The notes under the pieces were generated by a model. It saw only the letters and a list, made by a program, of their open reading frames with translations. It had not been told where the DNA came from and did no database searches. A stretch of DNA of 64,000 bases, taken from assembly GCF_026210795.1 (NCBI RefSeq), contig NC_089438.1, forward strand, positions 3,369,501 through 3,433,500, read 5' to 3'. The position numbers and the translations under genes were made by a program. Origin of the DNA: Rhizophagus irregularis. Lineage: Eukaryota > Glomeromycota > Glomeromycetes > Glomerales > Glomeraceae. Below are positions 34,408 to 46,644 of the stretch, in pieces; the stretch's first letter is position 1, and every line of letters starts with the position of its first letter.

Positions 34408-37400
34408 ATGTCCTTGGACGATCTTAGAGACCAAATTCTTTCGAATTTTAATGAGGAAAGGGTTAAAGTCAATCAAAGACTTCTGATTGATAAGATTTTA
34501 GCTCGGTATGATTTTTAATTAACTAAAATCATTTTTTTTTTTTTTTGTAATTTTAATCTTAAAAATAAAATCTTTATTAAATTAGATACTCTTCGGAATT
34601 CGTAATATATCGGGAGTTGATGCAAAATTCTGGTAAAAATTTATCATTTCTTTATCGTTTGATTAATAACATGATGAAAGACTAATTTGTTTTTGTATTA
34701 ACATATTAACATTAAAATACGTTAAATAAAGACGACGCGAAATCGTCAAGTATCCAGATTGTATTTGAAACCGAAAACAATAAAGTTACACGAATTATAT
34801 TCAAAAATAATGGGTTCGCTTTTAGACCTGAGGATTGGGATCGATTGAAAACGATTGCCGAGGGAAATCCAGATGAGCAAAAAGTACATTACTTTTTTAA
34901 TTTAATATCATTTCTTTTGAATTTAATCTCACAAACTTAACTTTAATAACGTTAACAGATAGGAGCTTTTGGTGTTGGTTTTTATTCATTATTTTCATTT
35001 TGTGAAAATCCATTGTGAGTAATTATAAAGAAAGAGTTTTATTCTTAAACATTACTATTGATGAAAGTTAATTCACGTAATCACGTTTCTTTTGATAGTG
35101 TTTCTTCTGGTGGACAAGGTATGGCTTTCTATTGGCGTGAAAACCAATTATTTACAAAACAAGGACCAATTGAGGATAAAGACAAAGGTTGGACAACGTT
35201 TTTAATGGATGCAAGAGTACCTATAGAGGTAAATAATGTATAATTGTTGAAGTCGTTAAAAATTTTTACATGTTATATATCAATAATAATATTTTGCTGT
35301 GCCACTTCGTTTACAATAATTAGTTACCAGACGTTGAAGATTTCGCCCGATTTTTGGCTAATTCATCGGTATATCATATTAAATTGCTCATTATTTATAT
35401 AATAATATTGTTAGTGGTTACGGTATATAACGTAAATTAATATGTATATTTTTTCATAAAATAATAATAGTTGTTTACAGTAAATCTTCAGGAAATCTCT
35501 GTGTATTTTAATGACACTATGCCAATAAAACTATCAAAGAAAATGCAAGATCCGAAATTGATGGTCATCGCATCCGAATACGACGTGTTTTCTCCACTAA
35601 AATTATTTCATCTTACCTCAGTAGATGTTAGAGATGTCCAATTAGACGTTAAGTATCAAACAGAAGAATCATCAATATTTTTTAGAATTGCTAGTGGAAA
35701 TTTGGATGTTTCAGTTAATGATGAATTTTCTGAAGAAATGGAACGAATTACCAAAAAGAAACCACCAAACAAAACAAATATTCAAATGATTTTTACTGGA
35801 TTCGAAGAACATAATTCATCTAGTAAAAATGTTTCTCCAGTCTTTAAAGATTTACTTATATATCCAGAACAAGGAAGATTGTATATCGGTTTCTCAACTC
35901 AACAAACTACTGGATGTTGTTCTCATTTAGCTGCTCGTGTAATTCCTACTGTATGTATAATTTTGAAGATCGATTGATAATATTATAGTTTTTCATTTAT
36001 TAATTTAAATTTATATTATTTAGATGGAACGGGAATCAATTGATTTAGCGAATAAAACATTAGCTGAATATAATAGTGAGATGTTATGTTTAGCAGGAAC
36101 TTTATGTAGAATTTTGTATGAAGATGAAATGGATCAAATAAAACGGCTATATAATGAAAAGATTAACAATGAAACTAATGAAGAAAATATAAAACTTATT
36201 CGTGAATTGTTGGAGAAACGGGCAGCACATGCTTTAACACACTTTACATTTAGTCAAAGCACACCAAATAAGCAAGTTGGTGAAATAATAGCATTACAAT
36301 TTTTTAATTGTTTGGAAACCGATTTATCGATTTTATCAACAAACGGGGTTCTTCCAATATCTGATGTTCGTATACCTAATTCAGAAATGATAGGATTCAT
36401 AAAAAAAGTTCCACTTGTTCCTAAAATTATATTAGAACAATGTGATTCTTTTCTCAAGGAAGCTAAAGATATATGGAAATTTATAGTAGAGTTGACTTTT
36501 CAAGACGTTTTATACGAACTGAAAAATCGAACACTTTCTGAAGATGAAATGATTGATCTGTTGAAATGGTGGATTTCTTATAAATCAAATAAAGATAATA
36601 TTGATCCTGCTACAGAGTTCATGAAACTTGCACGTATTGGCGATAGACCCTTGAATACATTTCGTTATATCTTAAATCCAGGTAGAATTCCTCCAAATAT
36701 TGATATTCCAGATGAAGTGTTACCATATACTATTTCTAAGAATTTAGAAAGTCAAGATCTTAAAAAATGGCTTGGATGGACAGAATTAACTTTGGTCGAT
36801 TGGGCAAAGTTTATTGTCAACAAACCTGATTTAGAAAATGAACCTACATTTGCTCGGAAAGTTCTTCAAATTTTGGCAAGAAATTTAGATAATACTTCTA
36901 AAAGTAATATAGAAATCATTCGTCAGTTATTTGTTCAAAAGAAATGCATTCCAACTATTTTAGGAATGAAGATTCCCAATGAAGCTTATTTTGAAAATGT
37001 CAATCTATTCCCCGACTTACCAAGGATCGATTTTGAAAAGCCTTTGACCGTTAAGAATTTAATGGAACTTTTCGGTGTTCGAAAGGTAATCGAAAAAAAA
37101 TTCTTTTGTATATTTAATATTTAAAATGATTAAACTCAATTTCTAAATTTATAATAGGTTGTTGAATTAGAACTCATTTTTGATCATCTTAATGGTCAAG
37201 GAGATTGGGATCATATGAAGCTTATAAAATATTTGGCTACAATGTACGATGATCTTAAGGACGAAGAAATAAAGATATTAAAGAACAAACCCATATGGCC
37301 TAAGGAAGATTTATTAGAATCAAATTCCAATGGCAGTAATAGTAATGAAGGAGAAGAAACGAAATCAAAACAACGTTTTATTGCTAGAAAGTTGTATACA

Positions 37401-40180
37401 CCTATAGCACTTCATCGTGAATTTGGATTACCAGTAATTAGTTTTAAAGGAAGATGGTCTCATAATACTGATGAAGGTATAATAAGTCTATTATTATTAA
37501 GTTTATTAAAAAAATTATTTAATATATAATATATTTTAAAAATTTTTAAGGAAAATTTTTAATCAAATTGGGCTTAAAAGACCACCCTACGCTTGAAAAA
37601 ATTCTTGAATTGGTAACACCTTCAACTGATTCACAAATTCATAGCAAAGCTCTTAAATATTTACTTGATAATTTTGATAAAAAATATTCTAAAGATTATA
37701 AACCAGCTGAAGTTAAAGTAGCATTTTTACCTTGCATGGAACCGAACATTTACTCGAAACCTTTAGAGTGTTTTATTAATTCTGGTTGTGAAATATTGAA
37801 ATTCCAAGTTGTGCAACAAGATTTACGATATCAAGTAGAAAAACTCGGTGTTCTTCGGGATCCTAATCGGGAAATGCTCTTAAATAGGTTAACTCAAGAT
37901 CCACCACAAGATAAGGATAATGCAAAGAAAATTTTTGAATATTTAGCATCACAACAAACATGCTTTACAGCTTCCGATTGGAAGATGCTTGCTAATTCCA
38001 AATTTATTCCAGTTAAAAATGGAATTGACAGTCCAAATCATTGTTTTTTTAAAATTCAAGATAAAATGTACGTATTACTTATTCACTCATTTTATTTATT
38101 ATTATAGAAGTTTTAAAAGAATTATTTTCTATTTTAGGTTAGATGAATTTTATTCGCATGTTGATTTTGGAGATAAAGCCAATGGCTTTTTGAGTAAATG
38201 TGGTGTTAAAGCTGAACCATCTTATATAGATTATGTTGAATTGCTGACCAATTCTTCAGTTAAATTGTGGAAATTAATTGGAAACGACATAGAAAAATAT
38301 TTATCCATTTTGAGAAATATTGCTAGTAGTATTATATATATAAGAAATAATCCCAAAGATATAATTTCAGCAATGAAAAAAGCACCTGTCTTGGTTGGCA
38401 TAACAAAGGAAAAGGAAAATATCGATTCTGAAATAAAAGAAACTAAACGTTATCATTTAGTTTCTGCTGAAAATGTTTTTATATGTGATGATGAATCATA
38501 TCGAGATATTTTAAATCCAATTACGGCCCCTGTTGAAACCATTTTAGAAGATTTTTATAAGGTATTTATTAAATTATATAGATAATTTTGTAAAAAAAAA
38601 AAAATTATTTGTAATTAATTATTGCACACGACATGAAAGCAGAATGTAAAATTAAAAGGATTTTTTATTTACATTTTTTTTTTAGAAATTAGGATGTAGA
38701 TTATTAAGCGAATCTGTAAAAGAAATTTCAATCGCAAAAGGAAATATTAGAGAAACCAAAAAATCTCGACAATTATTAGAATTAATTATAGAAAGAGCTA
38801 GTATATTTTATTTTGGGCAGTCTGAAACAATGATTAAAAGAAATGAGGAGTATCTTAAAAAATTAAAAGCTAAAGAGATTGATTATATAGAAACAACTTA
38901 TACATTGGATACTATCAAAAAGGTTCAACAAAATGAAGCCAGTATTCTTCAAGATAAAGTAATAAATTCATGGGTTCTTTTCATAACATCTAATTCAAAC
39001 TTTTGTGATATTTCGAAACAAATAATCAAATTTATTTTTAAATCAAAAGATTGGAATAATTGGAAAGAGATTACATCTCTCAATACGCTTTTAACAAGTT
39101 CTTTAGAAAATTTAAAATTTATGGGAATACCAGTTGATCGTATATTAAAACAAAAAAATAATTATCAACATGTTGTTAATCAAATGCGAATTGATCAAGG
39201 AGATGAATTTAGTTTTACGCTCGATACAGAAGAAATGAAAGAAATGAAATCTCCATCCCCTGTACCTTCCGACAATAAAAATTATATTTCTGGTGATGCA
39301 CGTACTATTAATTATGAGAACATGCGAGTTTTAAGAAGTTCTTTACATGATGCTGTGAAAGCTTGTTATTCGAGAGATATTGATAAGGACGAAGTCAAAG
39401 AATATCGCAAACCTAACATTGAAGATATTATGGGTAGTCTACCTGGTATTATCCAAAGTTGTTTGAATGATACTAATAAAAATGATTACTGTGAAATTGT
39501 ACCAGGTATTTAATATTTACAATATTTATATAATATTAGCATGTTAATTATGTTAATTCTAAATTTATATTCTATTATTTGGTTTTGACGTATTTTATTG
39601 CTTTTATTAGATGAGGAACTGCACTGTGTTGAAACTTTACAAGATATTGACATTTATATTCCTAGAGATCTTAATAAATCAGAAATCCTATCACAAGCAC
39701 ATACCGCTTCATTAGACAGATTTATAAATATGTTAAGAGATCTTGTGGATGCATTTGAAATCTCTTTAAAAGATATTAGTATATTTTATGATAATAATAC
39801 AAACACGATTGCATTCAATAGAAACAGAATAATGTTTTTTAATTTTAGATTTTATCTTGGATTACATGATGAAGATTGTAAAATTAAACCTACAATTAAA
39901 GTCATAACTTATTGGTTCATGATGTTTTGTCATGAATTAGCACATAATTTTATTAAAAATCATAACTCTGAACATGAAGTAAGTAAATGAGTAATTTTTA
40001 TTTATATTTTATTATTTATATTTAATTATTTTATGTATAAAAATTAATTTTTTTTTTTTCAAATAGTATTACTCTTTATCATTTGTGGAAATTTATATGC
40101 CAAATTTTTTGGAATTAATGAAAAAACGTCAATTTCTAACTAGTGGGATAAATGATGGTCGATTTGTAAAATTAAATTAA
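34408..40180 (+). CDS. GHKL (Hsp90-like) ATPase / DUF3684-type protein with C-terminal zincin motif, intact paralogue
   Basis: Fourteen exons: 34408-34505, 34586-34632, 34732-34883, 34959-35014, 35099-35228, 35324-35368, 35471-35950, 36024-37085, 37158-37476, 37551-38067, 38138-38561, 38686-39505, 39611-39978, 40067-40180. They sum to 4632 nt, 1543 residues, no stop. ATPase motifs: ELMQNSDDAKSS (about residue 44, Mg-binding Asn box), FKNNGFAFRPEDW, and IGAFGVGFYSLFS (about 100), nearly identical to the Hsp90 GQFGVGFYS loop. SGGQGMAFYW, TTGCCSHLAARVIPTMERES and ILSTNGVLPISDVRIP continue the body of the large fungal DUF3684-type proteins. Near the end, CHELAHNFIKNHNSEHEYY (about 1490-1508) is an HExxHxxxxxH signature as in WLM/minigluzincin peptidases, followed by SLSFVEIYM. 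Likely a sacsin-like ATP-driven chaperone or remodeller fused to a zinc peptidase-like tail; function is inferred. A tandem paralogue lies at 46645. Confidence 0.88.
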
Positions 40181-41416
40181 GAATCGTAAAGATTAGTAAA
40201 GTATATTAGTTTTATTTTTATTGTTTATTGAAGAACATTTGTATTTTATTTTTATTTTTATTTTTATCTATTTTTTTATTTATTGACTAAAATAAATATA
40301 TATATCATGATTATCACGTGTTTAAATTCACAAAAATTTTGTCGGTTACAATAATTTTTCTTTTTTTTAAAAAACGGTTAAATAAACTTTATTAAGTGTA
40401 ATAAGATCAAATACGTTTGAAATTACATGTTAGGACTTGGGATTCGGCAATAAGATCGTTATCCATTTTAACCTGGTTGGTTATAGTTTTCTGAATTTCT
40501 AATTTCGCTTGCTCCAATTTCTTCGTACTGTATATTCTTTTTCATATTGATGCAATAGACTTTCACGGTCAGCTAACTTTTTTTCTCGTTTGGCTAGGGT
40601 TTGTTCGAATAAAACTAACCTGTTAAGAATATTAGTCCCGCCCGAGGTTGCTGTTTTCAATCGTTGATGATCTTTTTTCTTTGTTGTTACTTCACGATTC
40701 AACAGTTCTTCCACTTCAGAATGAAATTACTCGCCTCTTCTATTGTTAATAGATATTTCCAAGTGTTGTAAGACGTCTCCATTTAATAGAGCGAGGAAAT
40801 TGGTTAAGCTGTGTTGCGTAGTATGAATGAAAAAATGGTAATAACGAGTTACTCATTTATCCGAAGAGTACTCGATGGATATCCTACATATACGTGAGAA
40901 AAAAATCTTAGAATTCATAGAACTCTAGGTATTCTTAGAATCAAGGAATTCTATATACTTCGGTAATGCCAAAAAATATGTGTTTATTATGTTAGTTGTG
41001 TTTTATTACGTTCGCAAAGTAAATAAGAGAAAACAGAATGAAATAACCAAAATATGTGGGTAAGAACGTGTAGACTAATGGGAACTCGTCGTTTAGTTCT
41101 AGTCGTGGGACATATGCTGGAGATCATAATTTTCCCGGGTGTTTATATTTAAAAAGAGTAATATGTCCTGATTTGATTTCAATATAGAGGTAAGATTGCT
41201 TATAAATAAAGGGATCCTTTTACTGTATATGTTTTGTAATGATCCCAAATTGGAAATTTGGAATATATCATTACGTAAAAAATGTCCTTCCACAACCCAC
41301 ATTCACCACATCACACGAAAAAACACATAGCTATTTAAAAACATATCTTTATTTATTATTTTTATAAAAAAAAAATTACATATTACAATTAATTTCCTCT
41401 GCATGATAAAAAAATA
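40181..41416. other. Spacer with weak minus-strand coding fragments
   Basis: Apart from the fragment at 40499-40714, a 67-codon minus-strand frame at 41099-41302 starts with MWVVEGHFLRND. It has no domain, and its only support is its length. An AATAAA on the minus strand near 41350 is the likely polyadenylation signal of the 41417-42220 gene. Confidence 0.35.
40499..40714 (-). CDS. Coiled-coil protein fragment, unrecognised
   Basis: A 71-codon frame reads MEELLNREVTTKKKDHQRLK, then LVLFEQTLAKREKKLADRES and LLHQYEKEY. The heptad-like Leu/Lys/Glu spacing predicts a coiled coil. Codon composition is more protein-like than the surroundings. Upstream on the same strand (about 40720-40810), frames with NGDVLQHLEISINNRRGE directly precede a stop, so the frame may once have been longer and is now cut. 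I do not recognise a family, and a gene relic is as likely as a small gene. Confidence 0.35.
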   Translation of the reverse strand: MEELLNREVTTKKKDHQRLKTATSGGTNILNRLVLFEQTLAKREKKLADRESLLHQYEKEYTVRRNWSKRN

Positions 41417-42220
41417 TTATGGTTTATTAAAGGTCTTGTTGGTAAAAAAAACGTTGAGAAAATTTGAATAAGAATCATGATCTGAAAAATACGCAAGACA
41501 TCTGAACCACCTACCCCTTAAATGCCGTAACATCAAATAATGATTATTTGGTAGAGTCATTGCGTAAATATAAGATTCTTTTGGTACAATGTTATAAGAG
41601 TTGATTTTTGATCCAATAATTTTCATCCGACTACTTGCTTTATCAAATTTATATTCTCTAACTTCCCCCTTGATATTACGACCAATTACTTCGTTAAGAA
41701 TATTATCTCTTTGTAGGTCTTGAATCATTTGACGTGCGTAATTTGAAAGAGTCGGAAAGTTTACTGGGTCCAGAATTTTTACCACAATATTCACGCTCGT
41801 CACAAGCGGTGGTCTGGGTTCTTGCAGGGGAAGGTGTTCCATTGCTTCTTTCCCTGGTCTTTTGATTCGTCTTCCTGGCACTATTGAGAGAGCTGCTTCC
41901 ATTTCGAAGTCCTCTATTTCTGTCAACATTACATTGTTTGGTTCCTTTAAAAAAAATTTATAAGTTTGACCATTATCAAATATGTACATGAAAATGAAAT
42001 AACAGAATGGATAAAAATCAATAGATTTACCATCTGGACTTCTTGGAGAAGATCCATTTTGATCAATTATTTCGTCGTGTTCTACAAATGGTTCTCCGTC
42101 CTCAACCCACTTATTGTATTTGGTCCAATTCACAGAAGACTTGAATCTTTTGCTTATTTCTTCTAGTTGTGCTTCCGTAAATTGAGGAAAAAGAGACCGA
42201 GGAAATTGGGTTTCTGACAT
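41417..42220 (-). CDS. Hypothetical protein, 267 aa, single exon
   Basis: The longest uninterrupted minus-strand frame in the window. It starts MSETQFPRSLFPQFTEAQLE after an A-rich leader and ends TNKTFNKP. Visible features: a predicted helical N-terminus (EAQLEEISKRFKSSVNWTKY), an acidic stretch, a hydrophobic patch (IDFYPFCYFIFMYIFDNG), then a globular-looking part with NIVVKILDPVNFPTLSNYAR, MIQDLQRDNILNEV, IVPKESYIYAMTLPNNHY and LRHLRGRWFRCLAYF. No signal peptide. I recognise no family. The hydrophobic patch is bordered by GTAAAT and AAAG and could pass for an 86-bp intron, but removing it would break the downstream frame, so I keep it as coding. It is divergently placed to the hAT element and lies between the two ATPase paralogues. 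An AATAAA follows the stop. Confidence 0.65.
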   Translation of the reverse strand: MSETQFPRSLFPQFTEAQLEEISKRFKSSVNWTKYNKWVEDGEPFVEHDEIIDQNGSSPRSPDGKSIDFYPFCYFIFMYIFDNGQTYKFFLKEPNNVMLTEIEDFEMEAALSIVPGRRIKRPGKEAMEHLPLQEPRPPLVTSVNIVVKILDPVNFPTLSNYARQMIQDLQRDNILNEVIGRNIKGEVREYKFDKASSRMKIIGSKINSYNIVPKESYIYAMTLPNNHYLMLRHLRGRWFRCLAYFSDHDSYSNFLNVFFTNKTFNKP

Positions 42221-42801
42221 ATTTACGAGTTTTTCTTATAGTTTAAAAAAAGTTGTGAGTGATGTAAAAGTAATGAGTAATATCTTAGAGGAGGGGGTAA
42301 GGCAAAATATAAAATTTAATATTGACATGATATATTAGTAATGATGTGATGTCATTTAATATATATAACACAAACTCCCATGTGATTATTCTGTTGATTT
42401 AAATTGTATGTCACAATCTCATATGACCGCCCTAGGTCGCACAGATGCAGATTTTACATAATTGTTATTTAGGTCGGTTATCTCATATTACTATGAATTA
42501 GCATAATAATAAAATTATTGTATTTACACTTATTGTATATGATTGATGTTAGTATAAAAATACTTAAATTTTTCTTTAAATAAAAATGGGACTTAATTGA
42601 AATTCTTTTTGAAAATGATAAAATTACTTTACTATTTACTCTTCAGTATGAAATTTCTGCTAGAACTAAATACGAAAAAATAGCGAAAAAAAATAATAAA
42701 AATAAGATGAAAAGAAATAACGAAAATAAAAATATATATATATAAATATAGTCTTAGAAGACTAGTAACGGAAGGACTAAAAAAGGAAACTTGCTTTCCT
42801 G

Positions 42802-43599
42802 TAGTGCTTCGATCCGTATCCGGATCGATCCAGATATTTTTTTCCGGATATCCGGATTTTGCGGTTTTCATCCGGATTATAATCTGGATGAAAAATATCC
42901 GGTTTAAACCAGAATCTGGATGAATCTTTATTCATTTTTTTTGCATAGAACTGTAATTTTATATAATTAAGATTTATATATTTTTTTCATTAAAGTACCA
43001 TAGACAAAATTTTAAATACTGAAAAGTGAAAACACCAAAAACAGTTGCATGACATGTTGGTCAACTGATTTAAATGAAAAATTATTACAAAAAATTGGGA
43101 TATTATTTTTGAAAGAAGAAACAAATCTCATTTTAACATTTTACTAACTCAACTCATCTATCTATAGTAATGTTTAGCTGTATATAAAAATATCTTGTTT
43201 ATCCAAAATTTCATAGTTAGTTAATTTGTTAAACAATAGTCTGAGACAATGCTGAATAATATGAAACTTTGGTTTAAAAAAAAGTATTGAATAAAATTGG
43301 AATTATGAAAATTTCGCGGTCTTAGATAATTTTGGCCAAATTTGTAATTCTGGCCGAAATCAATATCACGTGATACCGTTTAGCCACCGGGTAAAAGATT
43401 TTTTATTGACTCAGAAAATTTTTAATGTTACACAAATTTGTAATTCTGGCCTGCGTTATGAATTCTGGCCAGAATTATTGCCGATCAGTTGTAAATCCAA
43501 TCCGGATTCCAGTTTCTATCCGGATTATTTGACCCGGATAAGAATCCGGATCTTTTTTGTGTGACCCGGATGACGGTTTTCATCCGGATCGAAGCACTT
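42802..43599. mobile_element. hAT-superfamily non-autonomous element, 798 bp, exact 8-bp target duplication
   Basis: Flanked on both sides by CTTTCCTG (42794-42801 and 43600-43607). The left end is TAGTGCTTCGATCCG and the inverted right end AAGTGCTTCGATCCG; TAGTG fits the hAT YARNG consensus. Subterminal DNA is packed with ATCCGGAT motifs in both orientations (ATCCGGATTATAATCTGGAT and the like), presumably transposase-binding sites. The centre (43310-43500) has TTCTGGCC repeats, TCACGTGATACC, TAGCCACC and GTTACACAAA, shared with the MITE at 26750. There is no transposase. The exact target duplication suggests a fairly recent insertion. Confidence 0.92.
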
Positions 43600-43607
43600 C
43601 TTTCCTG

Positions 43608-46600
43608 GTATATACCCGTTATATACCTGGCTCTTATCATAAAATTAATAAATTAGTATTTTTTACTAATTTATTTTTTACAATACTAAGGACAGTTTTT
43701 GTTTAGTCAAATACCAGATTTGTTTTCATATGTACAATACTTCAAATAATTACGTTCATCAGCGTATTAATTGAATTGCCTACTAGTGAAATTTTCAGTT
43801 TATTGGATAGGAATAAAAAAATTATCGTTCTTTAAGTGGTTTAGTGGCCGGAAAAGCTCGATTTGTTCAACTGAGCTTTATTGATACTATTTTTAAATGT
43901 ATTTTAGCTTTACATGGTAGCAAAATTTTAGCTCATAGCAAAGTAAATAGCTCTGAAACGAGGTAAAAAATTATATCGATCTTAACATATTTTTATTATT
44001 TGTTCCATGTGTTTTCAAAATTATTTCAAAGATTTTAATCAGTTAATTAAAGGAATGATGAACTCTAATTATGATATTACTGACAACTAAATTTGTTTAC
44101 TACTTAAATAATTAAGGTTCTTTAAGATCAAAACGTGTAACGATCGAATATTTAGTTTTCTTTTTTCGGTTTTTTTTGCTTAATAAACCGAAAAACTCAC
44201 TTTTTTGGTTTTTTTTCTTTCGGTTTTTCCTTTGATAGTTAAACAAAATTAATTTATTTTTTTATTAAACCGAAAAAATTTTTCTTTTAACCAATTTTTT
44301 CAACCAAAGAAATAATATTAGTAATTAATTTAATTTCGTTGTCGTGAAAAGCAATTACGTATAAAAATTAAATATGATCAAACACAATTTCTATTACGTA
44401 TCATGTGTTAAATACTACGATAAATCGCATATGAGATATATAGTAAAAGATAAATTTCTTGATGATGGTGGGATAATCGTGTCATTCAATGTTTTAAAAA
44501 GTTTTAAATCGAAAAGAAATTGTTCTAAAATATGATTTAAAATTTTAAATCATGTGCCATTCCTACAAAATACTTCATAAAGTATGTACATATTTGCAGT
44601 ATTTATAATACTGTAATAACGATAATATAACATTTTTGCGGTCATAGAACATTTTTTTTAATAATAGACCTAAATGGTCTTTTTGATCACCAGGTTAAGA
44701 TAAGCTTTTCGTCAGTAAATAAAATTCAATAGTCAAAACGAATATTTTCCTGCTAAGTGAACATAGAATTATAAGAATTGAGTATTAAATACAGTATTTA
44801 AGATGTTAATTCTTTTACAGAGGAGTATTACGTAGCATGCAATATATATTGATATTAGAAAAGCTGTAGAAAAATTTAGGAGCTAGCAGTTTAATCAGTT
44901 GTTACGTTGTTATTAAAGGAAAAATGAGGAGATTTGATTAATATACATGCGTGGAATTTTGCCACTGTCCCTTACATTACTTAATATGATTTAACGGTTT
45001 TATAACATTTATTTATTACTATTTTTTAAATATATGTGTATAACGGAACTTTCATTTCGAGATAGGACATCGCTTAGTTAGATTGAATGATTGATAAGAT
45101 TAACATACAAAATTTTAACAAATCATCATTCGAGAATCTTGGCGTGTATATTACTATCTAAATAATATTGCTTCTAAGAATAGAACATTTTGTGATACAT
45201 ATTTTCTACTATATTCAATATTTTAGGTTAACGTTACAAAAAATTTAGCCACAGCTATGTGACTAACCTTATCAATTGTTTATATAGATCTGCAACCAAG
45301 TGTCGGAAGTTATCAATGCTACATTACATTACATTACAGTGGTTCTGGATATGCATATATTGCCCAGTAAAATTTTTTGGACAAAAAATGCAGGATTTAT
45401 GGATTCATATTATTATTTTTGCAGTTCCTTTAAACCATTTGCTTGATAATTTGAACACATGTAAGTATTTTATTGATAATGTATAAGGTTACATCAGCAG
45501 AAGGAATGTTCAATTATTTTCTTGAGGAGTTGAGGATTCTATATTTAACAATTATTATCGTTTAGCCCAATAGGATCATGCAGATTTTCATAGACCGATA
45601 TTTTATTAGGCATAGCAATTGCACATGATTGATGTAATAGAGTGGAGTGAAAAATATGGTGTGAATGAATATTTAGTAGGAAAAGTTTAAATAAAGCTAA
45701 TAAAGTGGATTAAAAATAGCATAAAAATGAAATTTATAGAAAGTTAAATAAAGATTATTAATGATGTTATTAATTAATGCATGATCAAAAACGTCAGAAC
45801 GATAACACCATTATTATTGGATGCAGAGCTATATCGGTCCTGTGACCGATATAGCTACTCCTCCATCCAATAACTATTTATTAATATGCGAGGATTCGTA
45901 TACCGACGAATCTATTTTTAGAAGTAAACAGAACGTATTTATCATTACGAACCATTTTAATATTGAAGAAAAAAGATAAAATTATATTGCGTTTCACAGA
46001 GTTTTAGTTACCCTCTATCTGAATTACGTAAGTCAGCCCCTGATTTAATGATGTAACACAATTATAATTTGGCTCAATATAGAATTCGTTTGAATGTAAT
46101 CATTGAAAGTTAAACTTCTTTCCTTGCTATAATAATCGTTTCATTTATTCGTACTGTACACAAGAAATTCTATAAAGAATGTTTACTTTTTACGCCAAAA
46201 TTTTTTATTTACAAATAAAACAAACATAATCATTCTGATTATTATCCTTCATTAATATAAAAAATATAGCGCTTTTTTAAAAACTATTAGTAAAATTGTA
46301 ACAAAAGATTTATACAATACTTTATTTAATATGTATTTATAATAGAAAAAAAATACTACTTTAGATAAGGTACGTTAAAATACTAAAGAAATTATGACGC
46401 AGTAAAAGGATTTTTGATCTAACCTTAAATGTCGAGATAATGAAAAAAATTAACAAATCGGATACTTTTAATCATCTTGAAAAACATGCTTTTGAAAGTA
46501 TTTTTGGTCATTGTCGATCGGTACATTTTCCCTTTTTGAATATTAAACTGGTTTTTAACCGGATTAATTCTTGATTCTCATAAATCATATAAATAGACCG

Positions 46601-46644
46601 GAAAAAAATTTCCCTTTCCTTCACCTTTTCACATACCATTTATA
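43608..46644. other. Intergenic region upstream of the second ATPase paralogue
   Basis: 3 kb without a supported gene. There is a block of CGGTTTTTT motifs at 44160-44280, a long hairpin at 45814-45873, and the open frame at 45259-45486, which has no domain. The last 150 bp before the ATG at 46645 contain CATATAAATAGACC (about 46585), a likely TATA element. Confidence 0.45.
45814..45873. other. 60-bp two-stem hairpin
   Basis: TTATTGGATG and CATCCAATAA form an outer 10-bp stem; CTATATCGGTC and GACCGATATAG form an inner 11-bp stem around CTGT. The arms match exactly, so the structure is either recent or maintained. It could be a tiny foldback element or a structured RNA. Confidence 0.7.

Noticed and set aside
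41945-42030. Possible 86-bp intron (GTAAAT...AAAG) in the minus-strand gene
   Set aside because: Its removal would shift the downstream frame, which is long and protein-like in the unspliced register. It is kept as coding, though cDNA could change this.
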